This document shows positions 1-8,356 of a stretch of 64,000 bases of DNA, in pieces; positions within the stretch are counted from its first letter, which is position 1; every line of letters starts with the position of its first letter. The stretch is taken from the NCBI RefSeq assembly GCF_000332175.1, contig NZ_KB235914.1, forward strand, positions 1,861,368 through 1,925,367, read 5' to 3'. The position numbers and the translations under genes are program-made. The notes under the pieces are model-generated. The model worked only from the letters and a program-made list of their open reading frames with translations, was not told the DNA's origin and did no database searches. This DNA is from Pseudanabaena sp. PCC 6802 (GTDB lineage: Bacteria; Cyanobacteriota; Cyanobacteriia; Pseudanabaenales; Pseudanabaenaceae).

Positions 1-1
1 G

Positions 2-1222
2 CGGCTGCAACGACAAATCGATCGCTTTTTGTCTACAACCCAGTTAGGCATTACGCTGGCCAGCGTGGCTTTAGGGTGGCTGGGGAAAGATGCGATGGCG
101 ATCGCTACAATGTCGTGGTTGCAAGCTTTACCCTTGCCATCTGACATTAGCACGCCTATGGCTCAAGGTTTGGCAGTGCCGATCGCTTTTTTGCTCATCG
201 TCTATCTGCAGATCGTGCTGGGCGAGCTAGTGCCTAAATCAGTGGCTCTATTGAGTGCGGAAGGGGTGGCGCTTTGGCTTGGTAGACCCAGTGAAGCGCT
301 TGCCGATGCGCTCAGTCCGTTTTTATGGGTTTTGAATCAATCCACGCGACTGCTGCTTAGAATTGTAGGGGTTGAATACACCTCTAAATCCTGGTATAGC
401 GCTGTTAGTGCCGAAGAACTCCAGATGATCATCACTACCTCCACGGAGTCGAGCGGTCTAGAAGCCGAAGAAAGGGAGTTACTCAAAAATGTATTTGAGT
501 TTGGCGAGGTAACCGTAGCAGAGGTGATGGTACCCCGCACCAGCATTCAGTATGTGGAATTTGACGCGACGGTACGAGAGCTGCTAGAAGCGGTGTCTGA
601 CTCAAATCACTCTCGCTATCCTGCGGCGGGGGAATCGCTCGACGACATTCGCGGCATCGTGCATATTAAAGACATCATTGGCAAGCTCAGCGATCGCAGT
701 TTCGATCTGGATCGGAGTATTAATGCCTTTATACGTCCCGTGCGCTTTGTATCCGAGGATACATATTTGGGCGATCTTCTGCCTCAAATGCAGCGATCGC
801 TGCAATCTATAGTCATGATCGTTGATGAGTTTGGCGGTACGGCAGGTCTGGTTACGCTTGAGGATATCGTATCGGAGATTGTCGGTAATTTCAACGAGCC
901 ATCTTCTAGCGCCACCCCTGATATTCACACTATTGATGAGAGAAATTTCCTGATCCAGGCGCAGGTGAATCTCGAAACCGTAAACGAATCCTTAGGGCTA
1001 GCTCTCCCTTTAACCGATGAATATCAAACCCTTGGTGGATTCGTGATTTATCATCTGCAAAAAATTCCGATACCAGGTGAAAAACTTGTCTACGAGGAGC
1101 TAGAAATGACAATTACTGCCACTGACGGGCCTCGCATCGAATGTATTCGACTGCACAGGCTAGAAAAGCTTTCAGAACAGGATTCAGCGGGATCGGCAAC
1201 ATCTCCTACTTCCGAATCTTAA
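2..1222 (+). CDS. CNNM/CorC-type (DUF21 + CBS) membrane protein, 5' end cut by the window
   Basis: The reading frame is open from the first bases of the window, so the true start lies outside; the residues before the first TTG (RLQRQIDRF) continue the family. The N-terminal part is hydrophobic and carries the DUF21 motif TQLGITLASVALGWLG. A pair of CBS domains follows (around MVPRTSIQYVEF and IVDEFGGTAGLVTLEDI), then a C-terminal CorC_HlyC domain ending near GPRIECIRLH. This domain order is that of the hemolysin C / CorC / CNNM group, inner-membrane proteins linked to Mg2+ or Co2+ efflux. The name hemolysin is historical. The family call is firm; the transported ion is not known. Confidence 0.9.
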   Translation, partial: RLQRQIDRFLSTTQLGITLASVALGWLGKDAMAIATMSWLQALPLPSDISTPMAQGLAVPIAFLLIVYLQIVLGELVPKSVALLSAEGVALWLGRPSEALADALSPFLWVLNQSTRLLLRIVGVEYTSKSWYSAVSAEELQMIITTSTESSGLEAEERELLKNVFEFGEVTVAEVMVPRTSIQYVEFDATVRELLEAVSDSNHSRYPAAGESLDDIRGIVHIKDIIGKLSDRSFDLDRSINAFIRPVRFVSEDTYLGDLLPQMQRSLQSIVMIVDEFGGTAGLVTLEDIVSEIVGNFNEPSSSATPDIHTIDERNFLIQAQVNLETVNESLGLALPLTDEYQTLGGFVIYHLQKIPIPGEKLVYEELEMTITATDGPRIECIRLHRLEKLSEQDSAGSATSPTSES

Positions 1223-1309
1223 CCTTTTGATTACCCAAGCTTAACCTGCTGACTCTAAAGTTGGAAAAGTCTGCTTAATAACAAAAGCTATCTCCTGAAA
1301 ATTGATACC

Positions 1310-3562
1310 ATGACTCTTAAACGCAGAGATTTCCTTCTATTCCTTGGTGCGGGTACTGGCGCGATCGCATTTGATGCCATGTCTAATGTGAATCGCAAGT
1401 TCTCCATGCCTTTTATGGATAGAAGTGATGCACTGAAATTCTCCGATGCTGACAAGTTCGCCGAAGCTGCAACCCAGTCTAATCCATTCAGTTTCAAGCC
1501 TATACGCGGCACCATGCCTTTGGCAACTGACGGCATGACAAAGGAAAAGCAACAATCTGCCTACAGCACGTTTGAAGTAAAAGACGATCTAGTACTCCCA
1601 GAGGGCTATACCTACGACGTAATCGCTGCTTGGGGCGACAAGGTTGGCGATTCCCGCTTTGGCTACAACAATGACTACAATTCCTTCATTGAGACGAGTA
1701 AGAATGAAGGTTTCCTGACCGTGAATTTTGAATATATCAGCGCCCTACCTTGGGAGCAAGGATATGAGAAAATAATTGGTAAAACATTGCCGCTCCAAGA
1801 AATGAGAACCACATTCAAAGCTGTTGGAGAAGATGGCATGAATGTATTTGAGCTGTCAGATAGCGATCCGATGAAAGCTAATCTACAGAAAATCGCTAAA
1901 GAAGCTCTCATCGATCTCGGCATCGGCGTAATTTTGATCCGACAAACTCCTGAAGGTAAATGGGTGCGGGCAAATTCAAGTGCAGATCGTCGCATAACTG
2001 GGATTTCGGGACTGGAAGACGGTCGCTATCTCAAAGCAACGGGACCTGCGATCGCAGTCTTTCGCAAGAAATCGGGTTTGGGTTACATCGATAAGCTAGG
2101 CGATCGCATCATCGGGACCTTCAACAACTGCGCTGGCGGCACTTCACCTTGGGGTACTGTCTTCAGTGGTGAGGAAAATATTCAGAACTTCGTACCAGAA
2201 CAAGTCATGGCAGATGGGACATCTCTTTCGCCTGCCAAGAAAAAGTTTGGCAAAAATGATGAAGATGAGTTTACTGGGTTAGGTAATGTATTCGGTCTAG
2301 CTGGCAATAAATATGGCTGGATGGTTGAAGTCGATCCCGCCAACCCTAATGACTATGGCACCAAGCACACCTGGTTGGGAAGATTTCGGCATGAAGCTGT
2401 TGGCATCCGTGCTGAGGCTGGTAAGCCTTTAGCTTTTTATTCTGGTTGCGATCGCCGTGGCGGTCACCTATACAAATTCGTCAGTCAGGGAAAAGTAGGC
2501 AATCCTAAAGATAAGGCCAACTCGCGCTTGCTCGAAAAAGGCATGCTTTATGCCGCCAAGTTCAAACCCGATGGCACGGGAACCTGGATTGCCCTAGAAG
2601 CCAACACTCCCGTCAACCCCGATTCGCTAGAAGTTCTGGCAGGTAAAATGCTGACTTTGCCAAAGCGTCCTGAAGGAGGAGCTTTTAAGGCTACCAAGGA
2701 AGAAGAAATAATTGCCTTCAAAGAAAAGTTCAAAACTTTAGGCGATCTCTACGAAGGAGATCCTACGGAAAAACAAGGTGCGATTCTCATCGACGCGCAT
2801 TATGCTGCTAATGCCGTTGGGGCTACCTGTACGGCGCGTCCGGAAGATACGGATATCAATATCGATGGCTCGCTATTTATCAACTTCACATCCGGCTCCA
2901 TCAGTAGCAGTGATGGTAGCCCAGATGTACGGATTTTTAAGGGAAGAGATGGGAAGGCATACGAATACGGTTGGATTATGCGTCTGGTCGAAGATGGCAA
3001 CGAACCCGCAGCGATGACCTTTAAATGGAAAATCTTTGCCACAGGCGGCGAGCCATCGGAAGGCGGTCTCGGTTTTGCCAATCCTGATAATATGGTATTT
3101 GATGGTAGTGGCAACCTCTGGATGGTGACGGATATATCAAGCGATAAGTACAACAAAGCCATTCCCAGCCGTCAGGATAAAGAAGGGAAACCAGTAAGCC
3201 AATCGAACCTGCGGGGACTGTTCGGTAATAGTTCGATCTGGTTTTTTCCCACTTCTGGTCCTAAAGCTGGGGAAGCCTATCTATTCGGTTTTGGCCCCAT
3301 GGAATGCGAAAATACGGGGCCATTCTTCTCACCCGACCAGCAAACTTTATTCCTCTCGGTGCAGCATCCTGGTGAGGTGAATGGCACTCGCAAGGACATG
3401 GCATTTGAGATGCGTAAGTTTGCTATGAAAACTCCCGATGGAGAAGAATTCATGCAAACTCGCAAAGTCCCAATCGGTTCTAATTGGCCGGGATTAAAGC
3501 CAAACGACATTCCCAAACCAGCCGTTGTTGCAATTCGCAGGATCGGCAAAGGTTCTACATAG
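1310..3562 (+). CDS. phoX: PhoX-type alkaline phosphatase (DUF839), Tat-exported
   Basis: A 750-residue protein with an N-terminal twin-arginine leader (KRRDFLLFLGAG), so it should be exported folded to the periplasm. The body matches the PhoX/DUF839 family: the GGTSPWGTVFSGEE block near residue 280 and the CENTGPFFSPDQQTLF block followed by VQHPGE near residue 665 are typical. PhoX enzymes are Ca/Fe-dependent phosphomonoesterases that release phosphate from organic esters. The gene stands alone, with 87 bp to the upstream gene and a short palindrome downstream. Not every DUF839 protein has been shown to be a phosphatase, so the activity is inferred from the family. Confidence 0.85.
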   Translation: MTLKRRDFLLFLGAGTGAIAFDAMSNVNRKFSMPFMDRSDALKFSDADKFAEAATQSNPFSFKPIRGTMPLATDGMTKEKQQSAYSTFEVKDDLVLPEGYTYDVIAAWGDKVGDSRFGYNNDYNSFIETSKNEGFLTVNFEYISALPWEQGYEKIIGKTLPLQEMRTTFKAVGEDGMNVFELSDSDPMKANLQKIAKEALIDLGIGVILIRQTPEGKWVRANSSADRRITGISGLEDGRYLKATGPAIAVFRKKSGLGYIDKLGDRIIGTFNNCAGGTSPWGTVFSGEENIQNFVPEQVMADGTSLSPAKKKFGKNDEDEFTGLGNVFGLAGNKYGWMVEVDPANPNDYGTKHTWLGRFRHEAVGIRAEAGKPLAFYSGCDRRGGHLYKFVSQGKVGNPKDKANSRLLEKGMLYAAKFKPDGTGTWIALEANTPVNPDSLEVLAGKMLTLPKRPEGGAFKATKEEEIIAFKEKFKTLGDLYEGDPTEKQGAILIDAHYAANAVGATCTARPEDTDINIDGSLFINFTSGSISSSDGSPDVRIFKGRDGKAYEYGWIMRLVEDGNEPAAMTFKWKIFATGGEPSEGGLGFANPDNMVFDGSGNLWMVTDISSDKYNKAIPSRQDKEGKPVSQSNLRGLFGNSSIWFFPTSGPKAGEAYLFGFGPMECENTGPFFSPDQQTLFLSVQHPGEVNGTRKDMAFEMRKFAMKTPDGEEFMQTRKVPIGSNWPGLKPNDIPKPAVVAIRRIGKGST

Positions 3563-3597
3563 CCTGTAGGATGGGCAACGCATCGAACGGTCTGTTA

Positions 3598-3616
3598 GGG
3601 TGGGCATCGCCCACCT
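3598..3616. repeat. short palindrome (GGTGGGC / GCCCACC)
   Basis: GGTGGGC-atc-GCCCACC lies between the convergent phoX and yidB genes. The same palindrome, preceded by TAGG, recurs at 17686-17702, so it is an interspersed repeat. No T-run follows on either strand, so a terminator role is doubtful. Confidence 0.5.
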
Positions 3617-3627
3617 TAACTTGAGCT

Positions 3628-4023
3628 TTATTTCAAGAAATTCGACTTCAGCACTTCCAATGCTTGTCCGAGGACATTATTGTCATCAGGTACTTTGCCC
3701 TCTGGCGTGAGACTATCGATCACTTGGGGCAGCATACCAGCGATTTGCGAGGCAAATTGATTGTGGTCTAAGCCAAATTGTTGTGCTAGTTGCTGAATTT
3801 TACCACTACCAATCACCTGCATGATGCTATCGGCAGAAATCTTCTGATTTTCGCCCAGACCAACCCAAGAACCTACAACCTCAGATAGACCGCTGTCTTG
3901 AAATTTCTTGAGCAGGCCATTGAGACCGCCGCTTTCGTCCATCAGATGTGTAATCACACCCAAGATGTTGTTAGCACCTTCTTTGTTACCAACCATGCCC
4001 AAAATATCGTCTAATAAAGCCAT
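3628..4023 (-). CDS. yidB: YidB family protein (DUF937)
   Basis: A 131-residue protein beginning MALLDDILGMVG with a Gly-rich segment (GGLNGLLKKFQDSGL), followed by VGSWVGLGENQKIS and a C-terminal stretch ending QVIDSLTPEGKVP. This order of motifs is that of the YidB/DUF937 family, found across proteobacteria and cyanobacteria. There is no signal peptide or membrane segment. The biochemical role of the family is not established. It stands alone, convergent with phoX. Confidence 0.8.
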   Translation of the reverse strand: MALLDDILGMVGNKEGANNILGVITHLMDESGGLNGLLKKFQDSGLSEVVGSWVGLGENQKISADSIMQVIGSGKIQQLAQQFGLDHNQFASQIAGMLPQVIDSLTPEGKVPDDNNVLGQALEVLKSNFLK

Positions 4024-4137
4024 GTTCCTTTGCTCCTAAGTATTTAAGGTATTCAAGCGATGTATTATCGGGGGAATTCAATGTAAAAGGGGGAAATACA
4101 AGCTTAAGCATAGCAAACAGCGATCGCGCTTCTGGAA

Positions 4138-4452
4138 CTACTCGTCCTCTTCTAGAATTGCCTCAATATCTTGAGATGAATGGATTATCCTGAAAATTTC
4201 TATAACCTCATCATCCACCCTATAGAAAATGAAGTAATTCTTAAAGTTTTTAATTGCCCATTTTCTCAATCCAAACTTGTAGGATCTCCCAATCCCTGGC
4301 ATTAAGGCTAATTGAGCAAATGTTTGCCTGGCAGAATCGAAAAATTTTAATGCGATATCAGAATTGTTAGCAGCAATATAATCAAAGGCATTTTTAAGAT
4401 CGAGACTGGCTTGGGGTTTAACAAGAATTTTTTTGCCCATGCCACACTTCAT
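4138..4452 (-). CDS. parE: RelE/ParE-family toxin
   Basis: A 104-residue basic protein with the ParE fold signature: QASLDLKNAFDYIAANN, then FAQLALMPGIGRSY, then a C-terminal strand YFIFYRVDDEVIEIFRIIH. ParE toxins poison DNA gyrase, whereas RelE relatives cut mRNA; the type is not decidable here, but the partner antitoxin is ParD-like. Its start overlaps the antitoxin stop in an ATGA overlap, so the two are translationally coupled. A start at the second methionine (MGKKIL) is also possible. Both genes look intact. Confidence 0.85.
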   Translation of the reverse strand: MKCGMGKKILVKPQASLDLKNAFDYIAANNSDIALKFFDSARQTFAQLALMPGIGRSYKFGLRKWAIKNFKNYFIFYRVDDEVIEIFRIIHSSQDIEAILEEDE

Positions 4453-4697
4453 TTATTGAGCTTATCAACAAGTGATGCTTTCATTTGCTCCCACCATTCG
4501 TCATTTATTTCGATAGATTCACCACTGTTTAAGCCTTCCAGAAGCATAGCATCAAGCTTGGCTTGGGCTACTCGCTTCTGTTCTTGACGCACTAAATGCC
4601 GCAGATATTCACTAGCTGTACTATAGCCTTCCGCTTTAGTTTGTTCTTGAATAAACTCTTTCATTGCATCCGGCAAAGAAATGTTTAATGTAGTCAT
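4449..4697 (-). CDS. parD: ParD-like ribbon-helix-helix antitoxin
   Basis: An 82-residue protein with an N-terminal ribbon-helix-helix segment (TTLNISLPDAMKEFIQEQ) followed by the ParD-typical GYSTASEYLRHLVRQEQ. The acidic C-terminus would wrap the toxin. It is the first gene of the pair, the usual order for parDE. An inverted repeat just upstream probably binds the protein for autoregulation. Confidence 0.9.
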   Translation of the reverse strand: MTTLNISLPDAMKEFIQEQTKAEGYSTASEYLRHLVRQEQKRVAQAKLDAMLLEGLNSGESIEINDEWWEQMKASLVDKLNK

Positions 4698-4728
4698 ATC
4701 TGGTTTTCCCTGTTTTACTTATACAATA

Positions 4729-4759
4729 ACAAATATTGGCAAAATTTATTAATATTTGT
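4729..4759 (-). promoter_or_regulatory. parDE operator: perfect inverted repeat in the promoter
   Basis: ACAAATATT (4729-4737) and AATATTTGT (4751-4759) form a perfect 9-bp inverted repeat, 32 bp upstream of the parD start. On the minus strand a TTGACA-like -35 overlaps the distal arm and a CAATAT-like -10 follows, so a bound repressor would block the promoter. This fits ParD autoregulation. The operator role is inferred. Confidence 0.6.
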
Positions 4760-5025
4760 CAAACAGATGCCTTTAATTGCGCAAGATAAGTCTAAATAAC
4801 CTGGAGCTCAAAATGTTTCTATGCAGTCAAATACAGGTTCGGAGGCCAATCTCCAATTCCCTGAATATGTACTACATTCCCAAGCATGCTTGGATACCCG
4901 CAACCGCGATCGGTATTCGGGGCGATCGCTGAGGGTAGATTTAGGGTTTGGCAAACTCCACCTGTAGGATCTGTTACGGCTAGCGCCTAGCACCTCGCGG
5001 GTATCTTAGACAGGATTGCTATATA
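4760..5025. other. intergenic region, no gene recognised
   Basis: The interval between parD and the next gene holds one HIP1 site and the upstream region of the transporter gene. Only a short minus-strand frame without recognisable content is present. Confidence 0.5.
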
Positions 5026-5823
5026 GTGAAGTCGGGAGAATTTAATGACAAGACTCGTCAAAGTTTGGCAAGTAATTGGCGCATTTGGAGTACGGTTTTA
5101 GTGCATAACCATCAGCATATTCACCACGATTTTTGCAACCATTCCCACGACCTCAGCGTGTTTTCGATCGCAGGCGAGCTAGATCGGCCCTCCGATCCTT
5201 CTATGCAACCAAGGGATCGAACTGAGCATAAAGTAAGGCGCTTAACCTATGTTTTGCTCCTGGTGGCAAGCTTTTCCGCGATCGAGCTGGCAATCAGCAG
5301 GTACAGCCACAGTACGGCTCTGCTGGCTGATGCCGGCCATCTTTTTACTGATTGCTTTGCCCTGTCACTTGCCCTATTTGGAGCATGGCTCGCTCAAAAA
5401 ACTAAGTTTGTGGGGCAACGGGTAGAAATTGCGATCGCCCTTTTTAATAGTCTTAGCCTGCTGATAATTGGTGGAGGGATTGCGATGAAAGCGATTTTAC
5501 AGCTACAAGCCCCAGCTCCAGACATCTTGAGCCTACCAATGACGATTACCGCAGTAATTGGGCTGGCAGTCAATAGCATCAATATCTTTCTGTTGCACGA
5601 TCGCAGCCACGATGACTTAAATTTAAAGGGGGTCTTCTTGCACATCATTGCCGACGCACTCAGTTCGTTGGGGGTATTAGTGGCAGCTTTAGTGGTGTGG
5701 AAAGTGCACTGGCTTTGGGCAGATGGCGCGATCGGACTGCTAATTGCGGTTTCGATCGTAGGTAGCGCCTTACCCTTGGTAAAACAGAGCTTTAGTCAAC
5801 TAGCAAGCCTGCTCGAAGTGTAG
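5026..5823 (+). CDS. cation diffusion facilitator (CzcD/ZitB-like efflux protein)
   Basis: A 265-residue inner-membrane protein. A His-rich cytoplasmic N-terminus (HNHQHIHHD and HSHD, roughly residues 27-43) precedes several transmembrane helices. The two metal-site motifs of the family are visible: HLFTD in ADAGHLFTD (helix II, about residue 105) and HIIAD in HIIADALSS (helix V, about residue 206). Members export Zn, Co or Cd in exchange for protons. The protein ends soon after helix VI, without the usual C-terminal cytoplasmic domain, so it is a short form. The start used here is GTG; a later start is possible. Confidence 0.85.
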   Translation: MKSGEFNDKTRQSLASNWRIWSTVLVHNHQHIHHDFCNHSHDLSVFSIAGELDRPSDPSMQPRDRTEHKVRRLTYVLLLVASFSAIELAISRYSHSTALLADAGHLFTDCFALSLALFGAWLAQKTKFVGQRVEIAIALFNSLSLLIIGGGIAMKAILQLQAPAPDILSLPMTITAVIGLAVNSINIFLLHDRSHDDLNLKGVFLHIIADALSSLGVLVAALVVWKVHWLWADGAIGLLIAVSIVGSALPLVKQSFSQLASLLEV

Positions 5824-5953
5824 GAGTTGTTCCTTTATTTCCGATTAAGTCTATTTCTTTAGGGTTAATGCAGAGTATTTTTCTTGCCACTTGGGTAATA
5901 TAAGAACATCTTTTTTAACCTTATTGCATTTAGAGAGCGATCGAGATAGATAA

Positions 5954-7753
5954 ATGGGGGCTTCATTGGTGAACGATCGGGTATCTATACTTGTGGTTGA
6001 TGACGAGCCCACGAATCTCGACGCGATCGAGATTTTGCTGAGCAAGTCTGGCTATCAATTAAGCTATGCCGCCAACGGCCATGAGGCATTAAATTACCTG
6101 GCGGAGAATCAACCGGATGCCATCCTCCTGGATGTGATGATGCCTGGTTTGGATGGTATTGAAGTGTGCCATAGAATCAAAGCAAATCCCCATTGGCAGC
6201 ACATACCGGTCATTATGGTGACGGCACTCAGTGCCAAAGAGGATCTGGCTGATTGTATGGAGGCAGGGGCGGATGATTTTATTAGCAAGCCAGTCAATGG
6301 GATAGAACTACGTTCCAGAGTTCGTTCTATGCTGAGACTGGGGAGGCAATATAAAGATATCCAAAGCTTAAACCAACAACTTCAGCAAGCAAATCACGAA
6401 CTAGCAGAGCTTAACGGCATTTTAGAAGAACGGGTATTGCAGAGAACGGCTCAGCTAGAACGGATGGTTCTCTATGACAATCTTACCCAATTACCCAGTC
6501 GAAATTTTCTCCTCCGCCAACTCGAACAGGCTATCCAACGCAGTCTCAACGAACCTGATTATCAGTTTGCTCTGGTTTATATAGACTGCGATCGCTTCAA
6601 TCTAATTAACGGATCGCTAGGATATGATGTGGGTGACAAACTCTTAATTGCAATTGGCGATCGCCTCTCAACCTACTCCTATCAGGGCAGTCTTCTATCG
6701 CGTTTGGGAGAAGACAAATTTTGCTACTTTTTGGATGAAGTTAAAGATCTCGATCGAGCACGACAGATCTCTAAGGAAATTCTCCAAACATTTAGCGCGC
6801 CTTTTACAGTTGAAGGCTGCGATTTGTTTATCTCTGCCAGCATGGGAATTGTGATGGGAAGTTCGTATTATCGCAATCCTTCCGATCCTTTGCAGGATGC
6901 GAGTACGGCAGCCTGTAAGGCTAAGACTCAGGGACAGGGAGGAGTACAGGTCTTCGATCGAGCCATGCACAGTGCTGCTGTGAAGCGCTTGCTGCTGGAA
7001 AACGATTTGCGTCGCGCCGTAGAGGCAGAAGAGTTCCAACTTTACTATCAACCGATAGTAGACCTGAAAACTGGTCGTATTAGCAGTTTTGAAGCATTAA
7101 TTCGCTGGTTGCACCCGCGCATGGGCGTGATTTCTCCAGTAGAGTTCATCCCTTGCGTTGAAGAAACTGGCTTGATCGTCCCTATTGGACTGCAGATACT
7201 GAAGCGAGCCTGCAAGCAAATCCAAACATGGCAACAGTTGGGAGTAAGAGATCCCAAAATCGGCGTTAATCTCTCCGTGCGACAGTTTGCTCACCCGTTA
7301 TTACTCGACGAACTCGATCTACTCTTGCAAGAAACGGGAGTATTGCCAATACACTTGCAGTTGGAGATTACGGAAAGCGCCATTATGGATAACGCTCAAG
7401 CCGCGATCGCGATCGCGGAACAACTGCGATTTCGGCAAATCCATCTCAGCATTGATGATTTTGGTACGGGCTACTCTTCGCTGAGCTATTTAAATCACTT
7501 CCCAGTCAATAGTCTCAAAATCGATCGCTCGTTTATTCGCACGATCGGTGCCGATCGAAAGAGTACGGAAATCGTGCAAGCGATTTTGACCTTGGGACAT
7601 GCCCTGAATATGAAGGTAGTAGCCGAAGGCATTGAAACCGCCGAGCAGCATGATTGCTTATGTCGGTTAGGCTGCGATCTCGGACAAGGATTTTTCTTTG
7701 CCAAACCTCTAACAGAGCCAGAGGCTACAGAGCTGATTTTGAGACAACAATAG
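5954..7753 (+). CDS. response regulator with degenerate GGDEF and intact EAL domain
   Basis: A 599-residue cytoplasmic signalling protein. The receiver domain (residues 10-130) has the phospho-acceptor Asp60 in ILLDVMMPG. A helical linker of about 30 residues follows, then a GGDEF-like domain whose signature reads GEDKF near residue 250, so cyclase activity is unlikely. The C-terminal EAL domain keeps FEALIRW (about 379), GVNLSVRQF, LEITES, IDDFGTGYSSLSYL, KIDRSF and VVAEGIET, consistent with an active c-di-GMP phosphodiesterase. Phosphorylation by an unlinked histidine kinase would gate c-di-GMP breakdown. No kinase gene is adjacent. Confidence 0.9.
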   Translation: MGASLVNDRVSILVVDDEPTNLDAIEILLSKSGYQLSYAANGHEALNYLAENQPDAILLDVMMPGLDGIEVCHRIKANPHWQHIPVIMVTALSAKEDLADCMEAGADDFISKPVNGIELRSRVRSMLRLGRQYKDIQSLNQQLQQANHELAELNGILEERVLQRTAQLERMVLYDNLTQLPSRNFLLRQLEQAIQRSLNEPDYQFALVYIDCDRFNLINGSLGYDVGDKLLIAIGDRLSTYSYQGSLLSRLGEDKFCYFLDEVKDLDRARQISKEILQTFSAPFTVEGCDLFISASMGIVMGSSYYRNPSDPLQDASTAACKAKTQGQGGVQVFDRAMHSAAVKRLLLENDLRRAVEAEEFQLYYQPIVDLKTGRISSFEALIRWLHPRMGVISPVEFIPCVEETGLIVPIGLQILKRACKQIQTWQQLGVRDPKIGVNLSVRQFAHPLLLDELDLLLQETGVLPIHLQLEITESAIMDNAQAAIAIAEQLRFRQIHLSIDDFGTGYSSLSYLNHFPVNSLKIDRSFIRTIGADRKSTEIVQAILTLGHALNMKVVAEGIETAEQHDCLCRLGCDLGQGFFFAKPLTEPEATELILRQQ

Positions 7754-7844
7754 TAATTCATTGCCAGTCGAGCGAGCGATCGCATATACTAGAGCACTTG
7801 GTCGATCTACTAATACCTAGTGTTGCAAATCATAAATTTTGCAA

Positions 7845-7935
7845 CATGGGGGAATGGGGGCAGAGCCCCCAGAAGGGGATTTCACCCCCTCCACCCCCTC
7901 CAAAACTTTTGTTTTGGTGTACTAGAGCAATGCCA
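7845..7935. repeat. GC-rich palindromic repeat, variant core (family C)
   Basis: The segment has the same two-hairpin layout as the other interspersed repeats in this window: GGGGGC-aga-GCCCCC followed by GGGG-atttca-CCCC and a C-rich tail. Its flanks differ: it lacks the TATAGC ends of families A and B. It is placed as a separate, related type with modest confidence. Confidence 0.45.
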
Positions 7936-7958
7936 TATAGGAAAGCGGTTTAAGAATA

Positions 7959-8147
7959 ATGCCAACCGTCGAGCAAATGTTTGCCTGCATACGAGTCTGT
8001 CAAACTTTGTCTAATTTTTATACTGAGATCCACTTGTTTCGCTATGATGGAAAGCGAGAAGAAATTTACATCCTGGCTGGCGAAACTCTAGGCATCACCA
8101 TTTTTAGCAACGGACGTTGGGAGTTTGATGATGACACAGAAACTTGA
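7959..8147 (+). CDS. DUF6888-like small protein
   Basis: A 62-residue protein with the core CIRVCQTLSNFYTEIHLFRYD and then IYILAGETLGITIF. From memory this matches a cyanobacterial small-protein family (DUF6888) that is usually encoded next to a DUF6887 gene, as here. There is no signal peptide and no function is established. The downstream gene starts inside its 3' end, pointing to translational coupling. Confidence 0.65.
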   Translation: MPTVEQMFACIRVCQTLSNFYTEIHLFRYDGKREEIYILAGETLGITIFSNGRWEFDDDTET

Positions 8148-8343
8148 TTTTCAACAGATGAGTCGTAAAGAACTCAGAACTTACGTACTTGCACATCGCG
8201 AGGACGAGGAGGCTTTACGAGCTTACATGGAGCGACTGCACAACGAACCAGGCGTAATCCGTCAGGTTGGAGGTCTGAATGAAGAAGACCTCAACCGACT
8301 AGAACAATTCATTGCCAGACGAGCAGGCGATCGCAGTTCATAA
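8131..8343 (+). CDS. DUF6887-like small protein
   Basis: About 70 residues, MTQKLDFQQMSRKELRTYVL then AHREDEEALRAYMERL. This is the pattern of the DUF6887 family, whose members pair with DUF6888 proteins in cyanobacteria. Two adjacent ATGs (8128 and 8131) and a TTG (8125) could start it; ATG 8131 gives the usual MTQ-type N-terminus. It overlaps the preceding gene by 17 bp. The tight overlap and the repeated pairing in this phylum suggest a two-protein unit of unknown role. Confidence 0.65.
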   Translation: MTQKLDFQQMSRKELRTYVLAHREDEEALRAYMERLHNEPGVIRQVGGLNEEDLNRLEQFIARRAGDRSS

Positions 8344-8356
8344 ACCCTATGTCTGT

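Noticed and set aside
4808-4993. 61-codon minus-strand frame upstream of the CDF gene
   Set aside because: No recognisable motif, poor start context, and random-looking composition.
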